Source: Pseudomonadota bacterium (GTDB taxonomy: Bacteria > Pseudomonadota > Alphaproteobacteria > UBA9655). From it: a DNA stretch of 64,000 nucleotides. The notes under the pieces were generated by a model. That model was not told the DNA's origin and made no database searches. It saw only the letters and a program-made list of their open reading frames with translations. The first letter of the stretch is position 1. Each line of letters opens with the position of its first letter. Position numbers and translations under genes: made by a program. Below, one piece after another: positions 37,234 through 46,759 of the stretch. The DNA lies in assembly GCA_018242065.1 (NCBI GenBank), contig JAFECQ010000003.1, positions 124,001-188,000 of the forward strand. The letters run 5' to 3'.

Positions 37234-38259
37234 CTACTCCCGCGCCTCTGGGGCAAACCCATAATGATTCAACCACCTTAGATCTGATTCATAAATGAGG
37301 CGTAAATCCTCAATTCCATATTTCAGCATTGTGATTCGCTCGAGTCCCATACCAAAAGCGAATCCCTGGTAAATAGCCGGATCAATTCCACAATTTTGCA
37401 AAACGTTAGGATGTACCATGCCACATCCTAAAATCTCAAGCCACGTTGTATTATTCCATAAAATATCCACCTCAGCTGAAGGCTCGGTAAAAGGGAAGTA
37501 ACCCGGTCGGAAACGAAGCTTGAGTTCTGGATCTTCAAAGAAAAGCCTACAAAATTCCTCCAGACAACCTTTTAGATGCCCCATATGAGTTTGTTTATCA
37601 ATAACAAGCCCTTCGATCTGATGAAACATGGGGGCATGTGTTGCATCAAGATCGTCAGAACGATAGGTGCGCCCCGGTGCAATAATGCGGAGAGGAGGCG
37701 GCGTATTTTGCATTGTCCGTATTTGTACAGGAGATGTATGTGTTCGCAAAACAAGTGGCTGACCATCAGAAGCTACTGGAAGATAAAATGTATCTTGTTC
37801 TTGGCGTGCAGGGTGTTCCGGTGGAATATTCAGAGCCGTAAAATTATAAAAATCTTCTTCAATATCCGGGCCTTCTGCAAGGGCAAACCCCATTTGCCCA
37901 AATATGTGAATTGCTTGATCCAAGACATGACTCAAGGGGTGAACTTTACCTGAGGGAGATGGCCTTGGAGGCAGGGACACATCCAGTGTTTCAGAGGCCA
38001 ATCGAGATGCGAGAACCTCATTTGCTAATTGAGCCTTTCGCTGATCCAATGCAGCTGAAAGAACGTCTTTAAGAGCATTTAACTCAGCTCCCATCACACG
38101 CCTTTCATCGGGTGACATCTGACCTAAATCTTTCATCAAAAGAGTCAAGGTGCCTTTTTTCCCTAAAGCACTTATGCGAAGGTCTTCGACCTCCTGAAGC
38201 GTTGCAGCCTTCTCGATATCGTTCACAAGCTGCTGATTTAATTGACCTAACTTATCCAC
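37234..38259 (-). CDS. pheS: Phenylalanyl-tRNA synthetase alpha subunit
   Basis: This catalytic alpha subunit charges tRNA-Phe. I choose the GTG at 38259 (341 residues) because AAAGGA lies six bases upstream and homologues start with a V/MDKLxQL coiled coil; the longer open frame to 38352 adds a hydrophobic piece unlike PheS. The class II motifs GPDIEEDFYNFTALN, HTSPVQIRTM, GRTYRSDDLDATHAPMFHQIEG and GMGLERITMLKYGI are intact. A palindrome-free AT-rich region with a CtrA box separates it from ctrA. Confidence 0.97.
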   Translation of the reverse strand: MDKLGQLNQQLVNDIEKAATLQEVEDLRISALGKKGTLTLLMKDLGQMSPDERRVMGAELNALKDVLSAALDQRKAQLANEVLASRLASETLDVSLPPRPSPSGKVHPLSHVLDQAIHIFGQMGFALAEGPDIEEDFYNFTALNIPPEHPARQEQDTFYLPVASDGQPLVLRTHTSPVQIRTMQNTPPPLRIIAPGRTYRSDDLDATHAPMFHQIEGLVIDKQTHMGHLKGCLEEFCRLFFEDPELKLRFRPGYFPFTEPSAEVDILWNNTTWLEILGCGMVHPNVLQNCGIDPAIYQGFAFGMGLERITMLKYGIEDLRLIYESDLRWLNHYGFAPEARE

Positions 38260-38380
38260 AGGAATTCCTTTATCGATAATATAAACACTTATAGCATAAA
38301 AATAGGACCTTACGACAAGAGGAATCAACGAAAGAGTGATAAACTTATTCAAAAGATAAATTTTTATAGAATGTAAAAAT

Positions 38381-38396
38381 TTAACGAAAAATTAAC
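38381..38396 (+). promoter_or_regulatory. CtrA box (TTAA-N7-TTAAC)
   Basis: TTAA (38381-38384), seven bases, then TTAAC (38392-38396) match the full CtrA recognition pattern. It lies 89 bases before the ctrA start and 120 bases before pheS. In Caulobacter, CtrA regulates its own promoter through such boxes, so autoregulation is inferred here. Confidence 0.75.
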
Positions 38397-38484
38397 TGAA
38401 AGCTTGCTAAAAGTTAATAAATGCAGCTTAATGTTCATAAAGACATTTTGAGAATATCGGTGTCTTTACAGGGAGGAGAACCAA

Positions 38485-39210
38485 ATGCGCGTTTTATTAG
38501 TGGAAGATGACTCATCTACAGCTAAAACTGTGGAGTTAGCTTTGCGAGCAGAAGGATTTGTTATTGACACAACAGATCTGGGTGAAGATGGTTTAGAAAT
38601 CGGAAAACTCTATGACTATGATCTGATCATCCTTGATCTTATGCTACCTGACATGGATGGATATGAGGTATTAAGGCGCTTTCGGGCTGCTCATATTACC
38701 ACCCCTATTCTTATCCTCTCAGGTTTAAGTGAGATCTCTGATAAAGTGAAAGGACTTGGATTTGGAGCAGATGACTATCTGACAAAGCCATTTAATAAAA
38801 ATGAGCTCGCTGCCCGCGTACAGGCTATTATTCGAAGGTCAAAGGGTCATGCGGAATCAGCCATTCGAACAGGTCGCATGGTTGTGAATTTGCAGGCCCG
38901 TACTGTCGAAATCGATGGTCGCCCCATCCGCTTAACGGGCAAAGAATATGCCATATTAGAACTCTTATCTCTTCGCAAAGGTTCAACTTTGACCAAAGAA
39001 ATGTTCTTAAACCATCTTTACGGCGGCATTGATGAACCAGAGCTTAAAATCATCGATGTGTTTATCTGTAAACTTAGAAAAAAGCTATGCGATGCATTAG
39101 ATGGCGAGAACTATATCGAAACCGTTTGGGGACGCGGGTATGTTTTGAGGGATTCGAGTGAAATCCTATCCGATCCTCCATCGCCTCCCTTAGAAAGAGC
39201 TGTTTCGTAG
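38485..39210 (+). CDS. ctrA: Cell-cycle response regulator CtrA
   Basis: This 241-residue OmpR-type regulator has a receiver with phospho-Asp D51 in [12 protein letters not shown], matching Caulobacter CtrA numbering, and a winged-helix DNA-binding domain with [33 protein letters not shown] and a [14 protein letters not shown] recognition region. It controls division and polar functions in alphaproteobacteria. The C terminus ends ERAVS, not the two alanines that serve as the ClpXP degron in Caulobacter, so proteolysis may differ. GGGAGGAG precedes ATG. Confidence 0.96.
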   Translation: MRVLLVEDDSSTAKTVELALRAEGFVIDTTDLGEDGLEIGKLYDYDLIILDLMLPDMDGYEVLRRFRAAHITTPILILSGLSEISDKVKGLGFGADDYLTKPFNKNELAARVQAIIRRSKGHAESAIRTGRMVVNLQARTVEIDGRPIRLTGKEYAILELLSLRKGSTLTKEMFLNHLYGGIDEPELKIIDVFICKLRKKLCDALDGENYIETVWGRGYVLRDSSEILSDPPSPPLERAVS

Positions 39211-39235
39211 GGGTGATGAAAACTTACCCTGAAAT

Positions 39236-39414
39236 CGTCATCCCGGACCTTATGAAAACCTCTCCGAACGTAGTGAGGAATCATGTTTTCTTAGGATCCG
39301 GGACCCATGTTCTTTAGGTTAACTACTTCACTTAGGTCCCGGGTATTAACCAACCCTAACGCTCCCCCTGATCAAGTCAGGGGTCGTTAAGGGTTTCTAA
39401 ACCCCGGGATGACG
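39236..39414. repeat. Dispersed palindromic repeat, family B (copy 1)
   Basis: It opens with CGTCATCCCGG and closes with CCCCGGGATGACG, with an internal GGGACCCATG/AGGTCCCGGGT pair and a CCCCTGATCAAGTCAGGGG hairpin (about 39363-39383). The middle includes TTAACCAACCCTAACG, also found in copy 2. It sits between ctrA and the convergent glyA. Confidence 0.85.
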
Positions 39415-39450
39415 ATTTTTTTCTCTTAAGAAAAGTTTTGCTTCTGAAAC

Positions 39451-40710
39451 CTATCCAGTATAAATCGGGAAACGATGACAAAGCTCTTTCACGTTTTCTC
39501 GAATATTACTTTTAACGGATGCCTCATCTTGGAGGATGTCTGCAATCCAATGACCAATCTGTTGAAATTCCTTAACACCAAACCCGCGACTTGTTCCAAC
39601 AGGCGTTCCGAGGCGAATACCGGACGTTTGGGTGGGAGGAAGAGGGTCATAAGGGATGCCATTCTTATTACAGGTAAGGCCCGCCTTTTCCAATCTCTCT
39701 TCAGCTTCAGCCCCGGTTATGCCAACAGGCCGCAAGTCAACGAGCAGCAAGTGGCAATCGGTTCCTTTTGTAATGATATTTAATCCTCGCTCTAATAAAA
39801 CAGTCGAAAGAGCTTGTGCATTTTGAATAATGTTTTGCGTATAGGTTTTAAAACTCGGATCAAGAGCTTCTCCAAAAGCAACGGCTTTTGCGGCAATCAC
39901 ATGCATCAAAGGGCCACCCTGAAGGCCAGGGAAAATAGCACTGTTAATTTTTTTCCCTATCTCTGGGTCATTCGCTAGAATCATTCCTCCCCTCGGACCA
40001 CGCAAGGTTTTATGCGTTGTGGTCGTGACAACATGGGCATGCGGAAAAGGAGAGGGGAACACCCCGCCCGCCACAAGGCCTGCAAAGTGGGCCATATCAA
40101 CCATAAGGATAGCGCCGACCTCATCAGCGATTTCACGAAATCTGGCAAAATCTATCGTGCGAGGATAGGCTGAACCACCGGCTATAATAAGTTTCGGACG
40201 ATGGGTAAGCGCTTGCGCACGAACATCTTCGTAATCAATGAGATGGGCTTCCGGATGGACCCCATAGCTCGCAACATTAAACCATTTTCCAGAAAGATTC
40301 ACTTTTGAACCATGAGTCAAATGGCCCCCGGCAGCAAGTGACATGCCGAGAAAAGTATCCCCTGGCTTTAAAAAGGCTAAAAAGATTGCCTGATTGGCTT
40401 GAGATCCTGAATGGGGCTGAACATTGGCATAAGAACATCCAAAAAGAGAACACGCACGATCAATGGCTTTCTGCTCGATGACATCAACCCACTCGCATCC
40501 TCCATAATACCGTTTTCCAGGATAACCTTCTGCATATTTATTCGTTAAGATAGAGCCTTGCGCCTCTAAAACCGCTTTTGAAACAATGTTCTCTGATGCG
40601 ATCAGCTCGATTTGATCTTGTTGTCTTTTTAGCTCACCTTGGATGGCGGTATAAATTGAGCTGTCTGCTTCTTGAAGCGAAACGTTAAAAATTTTCGGGT
40701 TGTTAACCAT
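39451..40710 (-). CDS. glyA: Serine hydroxymethyltransferase
   Basis: This 419-residue PLP enzyme interconverts serine and glycine with tetrahydrofolate. It has [38 protein letters not shown], the [14 protein letters not shown] motif and the PLP lysine in [14 protein letters not shown]. Full length. Diverges from the small 2TM protein gene. Confidence 0.98.
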   Translation of the reverse strand: MVNNPKIFNVSLQEADSSIYTAIQGELKRQQDQIELIASENIVSKAVLEAQGSILTNKYAEGYPGKRYYGGCEWVDVIEQKAIDRACSLFGCSYANVQPHSGSQANQAIFLAFLKPGDTFLGMSLAAGGHLTHGSKVNLSGKWFNVASYGVHPEAHLIDYEDVRAQALTHRPKLIIAGGSAYPRTIDFARFREIADEVGAILMVDMAHFAGLVAGGVFPSPFPHAHVVTTTTHKTLRGPRGGMILANDPEIGKKINSAIFPGLQGGPLMHVIAAKAVAFGEALDPSFKTYTQNIIQNAQALSTVLLERGLNIITKGTDCHLLLVDLRPVGITGAEAEERLEKAGLTCNKNGIPYDPLPPTQTSGIRLGTPVGTSRGFGVKEFQQIGHWIADILQDEASVKSNIRENVKELCHRFPIYTG

Positions 40711-40794
40711 TCTTAAAGTGCTCTCTCGTAAAATATGAATAGGATGTGGAAAGCTTATCAGATGGATCCTTCAAAAGCCAAGAGGAGTTTTAAA

Positions 40795-41121
40795 ATGACA
40801 GAAGAAGAAGTTCGTAAGAAAGTCAAAGCCTTAAAACGCCTTTATATGAACATCCTATGGTTTGTCTTAGGAAACGCTCTCTTTACCTTCATCTGGCTTC
40901 TATTTGACAAAGGAGGAACATTTTGGCCTCAATATATTTTTATTGTCTGGGGAACCGCTTTAATTGTTGAAGCGTTCCATGAAAATCTTCTGAGCTTTTT
41001 TCTGTCTCGATTTTCTTTTCTTACTTCAGAATGGGAAGATAAAAAAACTTATGAAATAATTGAGCATCATCACGGGCAACATCGTATTCAACTGAATAGA
41101 TATGGTAAGAAGGAACTATGA
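40795..41121 (+). CDS. 2TM domain-containing membrane protein
   Basis: I choose ATG 40795, which follows AGAGGAG by seven bases, giving 108 residues; the frame opens at 40735 but without a ribosome site. The protein has an N-terminal charged helix (EEEVRKKVKALKRLYMN), then two membrane segments (about 20-41 and 47-65: WFVLGNALFTFIWLLFD and YIFIVWGTALIVEAFH), the layout of the 2TM domain family. The function of the family is unknown. The stop is seven bases from the convergent photolyase end. Confidence 0.75.
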   Translation: MTEEEVRKKVKALKRLYMNILWFVLGNALFTFIWLLFDKGGTFWPQYIFIVWGTALIVEAFHENLLSFFLSRFSFLTSEWEDKKTYEIIEHHHGQHRIQLNRYGKKEL

Positions 41122-41128
41122 ACCATAT

Positions 41129-42526
41129 TTATGGTGAAACAATACGAAAAGCGGCTAATGCTCTTTTCCGAGCAAGCGCATGATCAACAATCGGAAAAGG
41201 ATAAGTAACCCCCAATTTAACTTTTGCTTTATGTAAGATCTCTGAAGGAGCTTGCCAAGGACAATGAATATGGGGAGGGTTAAGATCTTTGAGTTCGGGA
41301 ATCCATTGTTTTATATAAGCTCCCTGAGGATCAAAACGCTGGCTTTGAAGAACGGGATTAAAAATACGATAATAAGGAGCTGCGTCTGCTCCACACCCAG
41401 CAACCCACTGCCAATTTACAGCATTATTGGCAAGGTCTGCATCAACTAAAGTGTCCCAAAACCACTCCTCTCCTAGCTGCCATGGAAGGAGAAGATCTTT
41501 TACCAAAAAAGAAGCAACAATCATGCGAACACGGTTGTGCATCCCCCCCGTCTGCCAAAGCTCTCTCATCCCTGCATCGACAAGAGGATACCCAGTTTGC
41601 CCTTTCTGCCAAGCTTTAAGAGCCTCTAAATCCACTTCCCATGGGATATGAACAAAAGAAGATCGCATGGGTTTAGATGGCAACTCAGGAAAATGGAAAA
41701 GAAGGTGATAGGAAAACTCTCTCCATCCTAATTGTCTTAAAAAGGGAATAGCCTTTTCACCATGGGCATAGGAAACACAATTCCAAATTTGCAAAGGGGT
41801 TATTTCTCCCCAATGCAAATGAGGTGATAGAAGAGAAGTGATGTTTTCTGAGGGGTAGTCTCTCTTACAAGCGTAATCCTCAACTTTATCTTTTAGAAAT
41901 TGTTTCAGTTTTACATGCGCCTGCTTCTCTCCTGGTTGCCAGATCTGCTCTAAGCCTTTTCCCCATAAGATGGGCAAAAGCCCCCATTCTTCAAGAGATT
42001 CAGAAGCAACCTGAGTTTTCCATCCCTGAAGCCGTGGTGTAGGAAGAGGTCGAGAAAAGCTAGAGCTTTGCAAAGATTTCCAAAAAGGAGTGAAGACGCG
42101 ATAAGGTTCTTTTGATTTTGTATGAACCTCCCAAGGTTCAATTAAAAGAACCCCTTTAAAACTCTGGCAAAGAAGATTTTTTTCTTTGAAATATGACTTA
42201 ATTTCTTGATCTCGTTTTATAGCGTATGGCTCGTAGCATCGATTCCAATAAATTGAACAAGCTTTTGTTTCATCAACAAGCTTTTTTAAAACATCTAAAG
42301 GGTTACCACGCCTAAAGATGAACTGAACCCCTCGTTCTTCATAGGATTGTTTAAGAACATAAAGACTTTTGTGTAGCCACCAACGTGAAGCGCCGCCTGG
42401 GGATCGAGGGTCCTTTTCATCCCAAATGTATAAGGCAATAAGAGGATTGCTTGAAGCTGCTTGAAGAGCAGGGTTATCTTCCAGCCTTAAATCTTGTCGT
42501 AACCAGAGAATAGCGGGAACTGACAT
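41129..42526 (-). CDS. phrB: Deoxyribodipyrimidine photolyase
   Basis: This 465-residue cryptochrome/photolyase family enzyme repairs UV cyclobutane dimers by light. The N-terminal alpha/beta antenna domain starts WLRQDLRLEDNPAL, and the FAD domain has RQLGWREFSYHLLFHFPE, GGMHNRVRMIVASFLVKDLLLPW and DADLANNAVNWQWVAGCG with the electron-transfer tryptophans. I use ATG 42526; the in-frame TTG at 42535 is less likely. Presence of a photolyase suggests some exposure to light at least in part of the life cycle. Confidence 0.95.
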   Translation of the reverse strand: MSVPAILWLRQDLRLEDNPALQAASSNPLIALYIWDEKDPRSPGGASRWWLHKSLYVLKQSYEERGVQFIFRRGNPLDVLKKLVDETKACSIYWNRCYEPYAIKRDQEIKSYFKEKNLLCQSFKGVLLIEPWEVHTKSKEPYRVFTPFWKSLQSSSFSRPLPTPRLQGWKTQVASESLEEWGLLPILWGKGLEQIWQPGEKQAHVKLKQFLKDKVEDYACKRDYPSENITSLLSPHLHWGEITPLQIWNCVSYAHGEKAIPFLRQLGWREFSYHLLFHFPELPSKPMRSSFVHIPWEVDLEALKAWQKGQTGYPLVDAGMRELWQTGGMHNRVRMIVASFLVKDLLLPWQLGEEWFWDTLVDADLANNAVNWQWVAGCGADAAPYYRIFNPVLQSQRFDPQGAYIKQWIPELKDLNPPHIHCPWQAPSEILHKAKVKLGVTYPFPIVDHALARKRALAAFRIVSP

Positions 42527-42543
42527 AGCGTACAAAACCGTAA

Positions 42544-43920
42544 TTAAAAATACTCAAGACGTACTGAAAATAACTTTTCAAAACGTTTTACAGCGGCATT
42601 TGTCACCATCAAGATAACCCGATCATGCACTTTAATAACTGTCTCATTTTTGGGGAGTAAAACTTGATCCTCTCGAACAATCGCGCCAACAATTAAGCTA
42701 CGGGACATATTAATTTCATCAACGGTCATTCCGAGAACGCTTGACGTTCCCATAGCTTCGGCTTCAATCACTTCTCCAAAATTATCTCTAATAGAATGAA
42801 CCGTACGAATTTTTCCACGCCGTACGTATTGTAAAATACTCGAAACGGTTAAAGCTTTTGGGCTAATCAATGAGTCAATCCCAAGAGAGGACACCAAGCT
42901 TGAGTATGAGGAGCTATTGATAAGAGCCATCGTTTGATCTGCACCCATCCGCTTTGCTAAGAGGGAGGCAAGAATATTAACCTTATCATCGGATGTAACA
43001 GCTACGACTTTATTTGTAATTTTTGCATTGGCTTCTCGTAAAATCTCACGATCGAGGGCATCTCCTCGTAAAACGACCCCTCTCAAAAGTTGATTAGCTA
43101 CAAAAGTTGCACGGTCCTTATCACTCTCAATTAACATAAGTGAAATATCTGGATGGCGTGCTTCAACCTCTTCAGCAAGGCAAAGCCCAACATTTCCGCC
43201 ACCCAAAATCAAGAGGCGTTGTGATTTTTGTTCACTAAATCCAAAAGCTTCAATCGCGTAAACAAAATTTTCTTGAGGAATAAGAAGATAAACTTCATCG
43301 CCTTCTTGAAGTTGATCCGTACTCGTAGGAATAAATCCTGTATCCCCACGCACAACAAACAAAATGCTTGCATTAAGATTCGGAAAAAGACTTTCCACGA
43401 GACGTAAAGGCGTATTTAAAATAGGGGCTTTAACGTTACAACGAATCCCCACAAGTTGAAGTTTTTGCTCGGCAAATGGAATCACCTCAAATGTACCAGG
43501 GAAATCAAGTCCTCTTCCGATAGCCCGCGCAACTTCTAACTCTGGTGAAATAATTAAATCAATGGGCATGTTATCGGGGTTATAGAGAGCCGTCCATTCA
43601 GGGTTCAAGTAACTTTTACTTCGAACGCGTGCAATTTTAATTGGTACATTAAAAAGAGAGTGAGCAATTTGACAGGCCACCATATTGACTTCGTCAGCAA
43701 AGGTAACGCCAATAAGCATATCCGCTTCCCCTAAGCCTGCTCGTGAAAGGACATCAGGATGAGAGGCTGGGCCTACGATCCCTCGAACGTCAAGCGTGCC
43801 AGAGATATGACTGATCAACTCTTCCGAATGATCGATGACAGTGACGTCATTGTCATGGGTTGAAAGATAGCGAGCAATACTAAAGCCCACTTTTCCTGCA
43901 CCACAAATCACAACTTTCAA
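42544..43920 (-). CDS. trkA: Trk potassium uptake regulator TrkA
   Basis: This 458-residue peripheral protein has two RCK-N domains, each with a dinucleotide loop (GAGKVGFSIARYL near 7-19; LGGGNVGLCLAEEV near 235), and two RCK-C domains. It gates TrkH/G by NAD(H)/ATP. TrkH is not in the window. It is transcribed with the photolyase gene 18 bases downstream. Confidence 0.96.
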   Translation of the reverse strand: MKVVICGAGKVGFSIARYLSTHDNDVTVIDHSEELISHISGTLDVRGIVGPASHPDVLSRAGLGEADMLIGVTFADEVNMVACQIAHSLFNVPIKIARVRSKSYLNPEWTALYNPDNMPIDLIISPELEVARAIGRGLDFPGTFEVIPFAEQKLQLVGIRCNVKAPILNTPLRLVESLFPNLNASILFVVRGDTGFIPTSTDQLQEGDEVYLLIPQENFVYAIEAFGFSEQKSQRLLILGGGNVGLCLAEEVEARHPDISLMLIESDKDRATFVANQLLRGVVLRGDALDREILREANAKITNKVVAVTSDDKVNILASLLAKRMGADQTMALINSSSYSSLVSSLGIDSLISPKALTVSSILQYVRRGKIRTVHSIRDNFGEVIEAEAMGTSSVLGMTVDEINMSRSLIVGAIVREDQVLLPKNETVIKVHDRVILMVTNAAVKRFEKLFSVRLEYF

Positions 43921-43988
43921 AGGGCCCTCATTTTTTTGAGTTATCTGGACCCATTATACCTGATTTAAAAAGAAATGAGGAGATTGAA

Positions 43989-44429
43989 CTACAGTTCCTT
44001 TTCCAAATAATGCATCAATTGGTGTTCTGATAATTTTGTAATGTCCTTGGTAATTTCAGCAGTAACTTTGGCAAGTGCTTGCTTTCCCAAGTGTTCCCGA
44101 ATGTCCCCCAGAGTTTTAGGAGGTGAAATGATGATTAATTCATCAAATTCAGCGCCTTCATTTGCTTTTTCAATAATTTCGCACAGCTCTTTTGCAAAAA
44201 GCTCTTTATGATATTGATGCCAATCAGTGCGAGGTTGATAAGCATGACGGGTAGGATTGCTACTTTCATAACCACGGCCGGGCTTATCTGTTCCAGCTTC
44301 ACTATCTTTTAAGTTTTCTCCCACAAAATCTTGCCCCATTACATTATTAAGTGATTTATGGTTCTTGATAAAAATACGAGCCCGTGCACCATCTGCGACT
44401 AGAATCCATGTTTTTTTTGGCTTACGCAT
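43989..44429 (-). CDS. Host attachment family protein (COG5622)
   Basis: The protein has 146 residues with the family's pattern: TWILVADGARARIF near the N terminus, DKPGRGYESSNPTRHAY in the middle, FAKELCEIIEKA, IIISPPKTLGDIREHLG and a C-terminal EITKDITKLSEHQLMHYL. The family was named after an Agrobacterium protein required for attachment to host cells; it resembles release-factor eRF1 domain-like folds and has no signal peptide. The biochemical function is not established. Confidence 0.9.
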   Translation of the reverse strand: MRKPKKTWILVADGARARIFIKNHKSLNNVMGQDFVGENLKDSEAGTDKPGRGYESSNPTRHAYQPRTDWHQYHKELFAKELCEIIEKANEGAEFDELIIISPPKTLGDIREHLGKQALAKVTAEITKDITKLSEHQLMHYLEKEL

Positions 44430-44490
44430 TAGACAACTCCCTCATAATATGTATCCATTTTTAGTATGAAATGAAAAGTTAAAGAACTCG

Positions 44491-45273
44491 TTAAGCAAGA
44501 TGAAAAACGTGTATTACCAACGTTAAAAAAACTTCAATCATAATCAAAAGAACGATAATAGATTCAAGCATTGTAGAGTGACGATTATTCAGCTCATCAC
44601 GCATCATTTCAAAAAGCTCTTTAACAATGTCAAGGCGTCGATTGAGAACAGCTGTTCGCGAATGAAGTTCCAAGTCATTAATTGTCATCGTGTAGAGACT
44701 TTCATACTCCGGATGATCCCAGATAAAAACTGGGGCATCCAGGATATCACTATGCAAATTTACAGAATTACGTTCGATGAAAAGTTCGCCAATTCGCCGA
44801 GAGATTTCTTTTCGCGCTAAGGAAATTTTGCCACGAAGCGCAAGTTCTTTTGGAACATTTTTTGTCATTTCAATTGTATTATCAATTCGCACCTCAAAAG
44901 CCTTTAGCTTGAGGGCTTGAGAAAGCCCATAAGAAACAGCGAGCATTTGCAAAGCATGAGAACGTGTTTTTGCAAGTGTGATTTTATCTTGAAAAAAGCG
45001 AGGCTTGGTTGCAAATGAAAACTCAAATTCCTCATGAACGGAGTTAATCGGGATCTGAGCAAAATTTTGCAAGGCGTCAAAGAAACGTGATTCGTCTTCT
45101 GAAGGAACGTTCCATAAGACAACGCATCCATAAGAGAATATAAAGATATCCCCTTCTTTGTAAGAGGCATGGAGAGCATCATTATAAAAGTTAATAAATT
45201 CAACATCATCTAGCGCTAACGCTAGACCATGCAAATCATAGTTTTCGGCCGTACTGATCGCAAGACAACGCAT
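44491..45273 (-). CDS. RMD1/RMND1 (DUF155) family membrane protein
   Basis: This 260-residue protein contains the DUF155 core: DIFIFSYGCVVLWNV, FATKPRFFQDKITL, LAVSYGLSQALKLKAFE, then the MTINDLELHSRTAVLNRRLDIVKELFEMM coiled region and one C-terminal membrane helix (SIIVLLIMIEVFLTLVIHVFHLA). Eukaryotic homologues (RMD1, RMND1) sit in the mitochondrial inner membrane and RMND1 is needed for mitochondrial translation. Bacterial members are uncharacterised. A C-tail-anchored inner-membrane protein is inferred. Confidence 0.88.
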   Translation of the reverse strand: MRCLAISTAENYDLHGLALALDDVEFINFYNDALHASYKEGDIFIFSYGCVVLWNVPSEDESRFFDALQNFAQIPINSVHEEFEFSFATKPRFFQDKITLAKTRSHALQMLAVSYGLSQALKLKAFEVRIDNTIEMTKNVPKELALRGKISLARKEISRRIGELFIERNSVNLHSDILDAPVFIWDHPEYESLYTMTINDLELHSRTAVLNRRLDIVKELFEMMRDELNNRHSTMLESIIVLLIMIEVFLTLVIHVFHLA

Positions 45274-45364
45274 GAAAATTTATCCAATTTTTGAGAAGTA
45301 GTATACCAAACTTATGGAAAAAAGCTAGGCGTTTATAATTTGAAATTAACTCTCTAATTCGACA

Positions 45365-46696
45365 TCAGGGTCGAGAAAATGGAATTTTCTTCACCAACCA
45401 AATTCCAGGAATGGAGGAAAGTGTAACAACAATTAGAAAGGGCTCCCACCCGAAAGAGTCAATTAATTTTCCTGCAATAGGAGAAGTCAGCGTTCGACTA
45501 AGAGCCGCAAGGGATGTTAAAAGGGCGAGTTGAGTTGCAGCAAAGCTGAGTGTACAGCATGTTAATTGATAAGAAAAAAATCCCGTAAGAGCCATTCCAC
45601 TGAAGAAATGCTCGATACCAATTGTCATATATAAAAAAGGAAGATTGGCTCCAACTTGTGCTTGTCCTATAAAGAGAAGGGAGGAAACACAATGTGCTAA
45701 GGCTGACCAATAGAGCGTCTTTTTGTATCCATAAAGACGGATGAAATATCCGCCAAAAAAGCCTCCTAAAATTGTTGCTCCGAGACCAAAAACCTTTGCT
45801 GCTGAACTCACTTCAATATAAGTGAACCCTAAATCGAGTAAAAAGAGCGTCTGCATCATTCCAAAAAGATTTTCAGGCATGCGATATAAAAACATAAAGA
45901 GAAGAATTGCTTGCCAACCCTTTTGTAGCATAAAGTCTTTCAAAGGACTGAAAAAGGCATGCTTAAACCAGTCCCTGTATTTAGCAAATGAGCGAAAATG
46001 ATTCTTTCTAACTTTTTCTGGCTCTTCCATAAAAAGGACGGCGACCAATCCCACGACGATAAGAAAAGAAAGAAAAAAGTAAACTTCTTGCCAAGAGAGG
46101 AATGAAGCCAAATATAAAGCACCTGCTCCCCCTGTCAGAATGGCCATTCTGTAAGTAAAAACGCCCATCCCTTCACCAATGCCCCAATTTTCAGCGCTTA
46201 AAGATTCCATTTGATATGTCAAAAGAAGGATATGTTGGCTTGCGGAAGAAATAGTCGCTAAAAGCCCACACGCTACAAAGGCATACATATTAAGAAGAGG
46301 ATCAAGAAATGCCATTCCAAAAAGGCCTGCCATTGCCGTTAACTGTGTAAAGCATAGCCAGCTACGTCGTTGGCCCAAAAATTTACTCAGGAAGGGAAGG
46401 GGGACTTGATCTAAAATCGGAGCCCATAAAAACTTACACGTATAGGGAATATGTAAAAGTCCAAAAAGCCCAATAGATGTATATGTTAAACCATAGGTTT
46501 CCAGCCAAACTCCAAGGGTCTTTGAGGTTAAAAGGAGAGGAAGCCCACTGGCATAAGCAATACAACCAATAGCCAAAACTCTTGTATTCGTATATTGGCG
46601 GATAATATCAGTAAAACAACTAAATCTTAAAAAACGCTTGGGCTTCTCTGTCTCACCTAAAAGGATATCACCCATTGGCGCTACAAAGCGCTCCAC
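45365..46696 (-). CDS. ampG: AmpG-like muropeptide permease (MFS/PAT family)
   Basis: This 443-residue MFS protein has about twelve membrane segments. The diagnostic AmpG start is AYASGLPLLLTSKTLGVWLETYGL, followed by IPYTCKFLWAPILDQVPLPFL and GQRRSWLCFTQL. AmpG imports GlcNAc-anhydroMurNAc muropeptides for cell-wall recycling, which fits the anmK gene earlier. Acetyl-CoA transporters share the family, so substrate is probable rather than certain. Starts 63 bases after dnaN. Confidence 0.85.
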   Translation of the reverse strand: MERFVAPMGDILLGETEKPKRFLRFSCFTDIIRQYTNTRVLAIGCIAYASGLPLLLTSKTLGVWLETYGLTYTSIGLFGLLHIPYTCKFLWAPILDQVPLPFLSKFLGQRRSWLCFTQLTAMAGLFGMAFLDPLLNMYAFVACGLLATISSASQHILLLTYQMESLSAENWGIGEGMGVFTYRMAILTGGAGALYLASFLSWQEVYFFLSFLIVVGLVAVLFMEEPEKVRKNHFRSFAKYRDWFKHAFFSPLKDFMLQKGWQAILLFMFLYRMPENLFGMMQTLFLLDLGFTYIEVSSAAKVFGLGATILGGFFGGYFIRLYGYKKTLYWSALAHCVSSLLFIGQAQVGANLPFLYMTIGIEHFFSGMALTGFFSYQLTCCTLSFAATQLALLTSLAALSRTLTSPIAGKLIDSFGWEPFLIVVTLSSIPGIWLVKKIPFSRP

Positions 46697-46759
46697 AGGA
46701 TAAAAGAGTTTAATTTTCTCTAGGGCCTTAAATATAAAAAAGAACTTAGTAACCTTTCC

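Noticed and set aside
38252-38260. Second perfect DnaA box TTATCCACA
   Set aside because: It coincides with the start codon and first codons of pheS (GTG GAT AAG on the other strand), so the match is explained by coding sequence, with no box cluster around it.
37234-38352. Extended PheS with an extra 31-residue hydrophobic N terminus
   Set aside because: Homologues begin at the V/MDKL coiled coil; the GTG at 38259 has a proper ribosome site, and the extension overlaps the promoter region.
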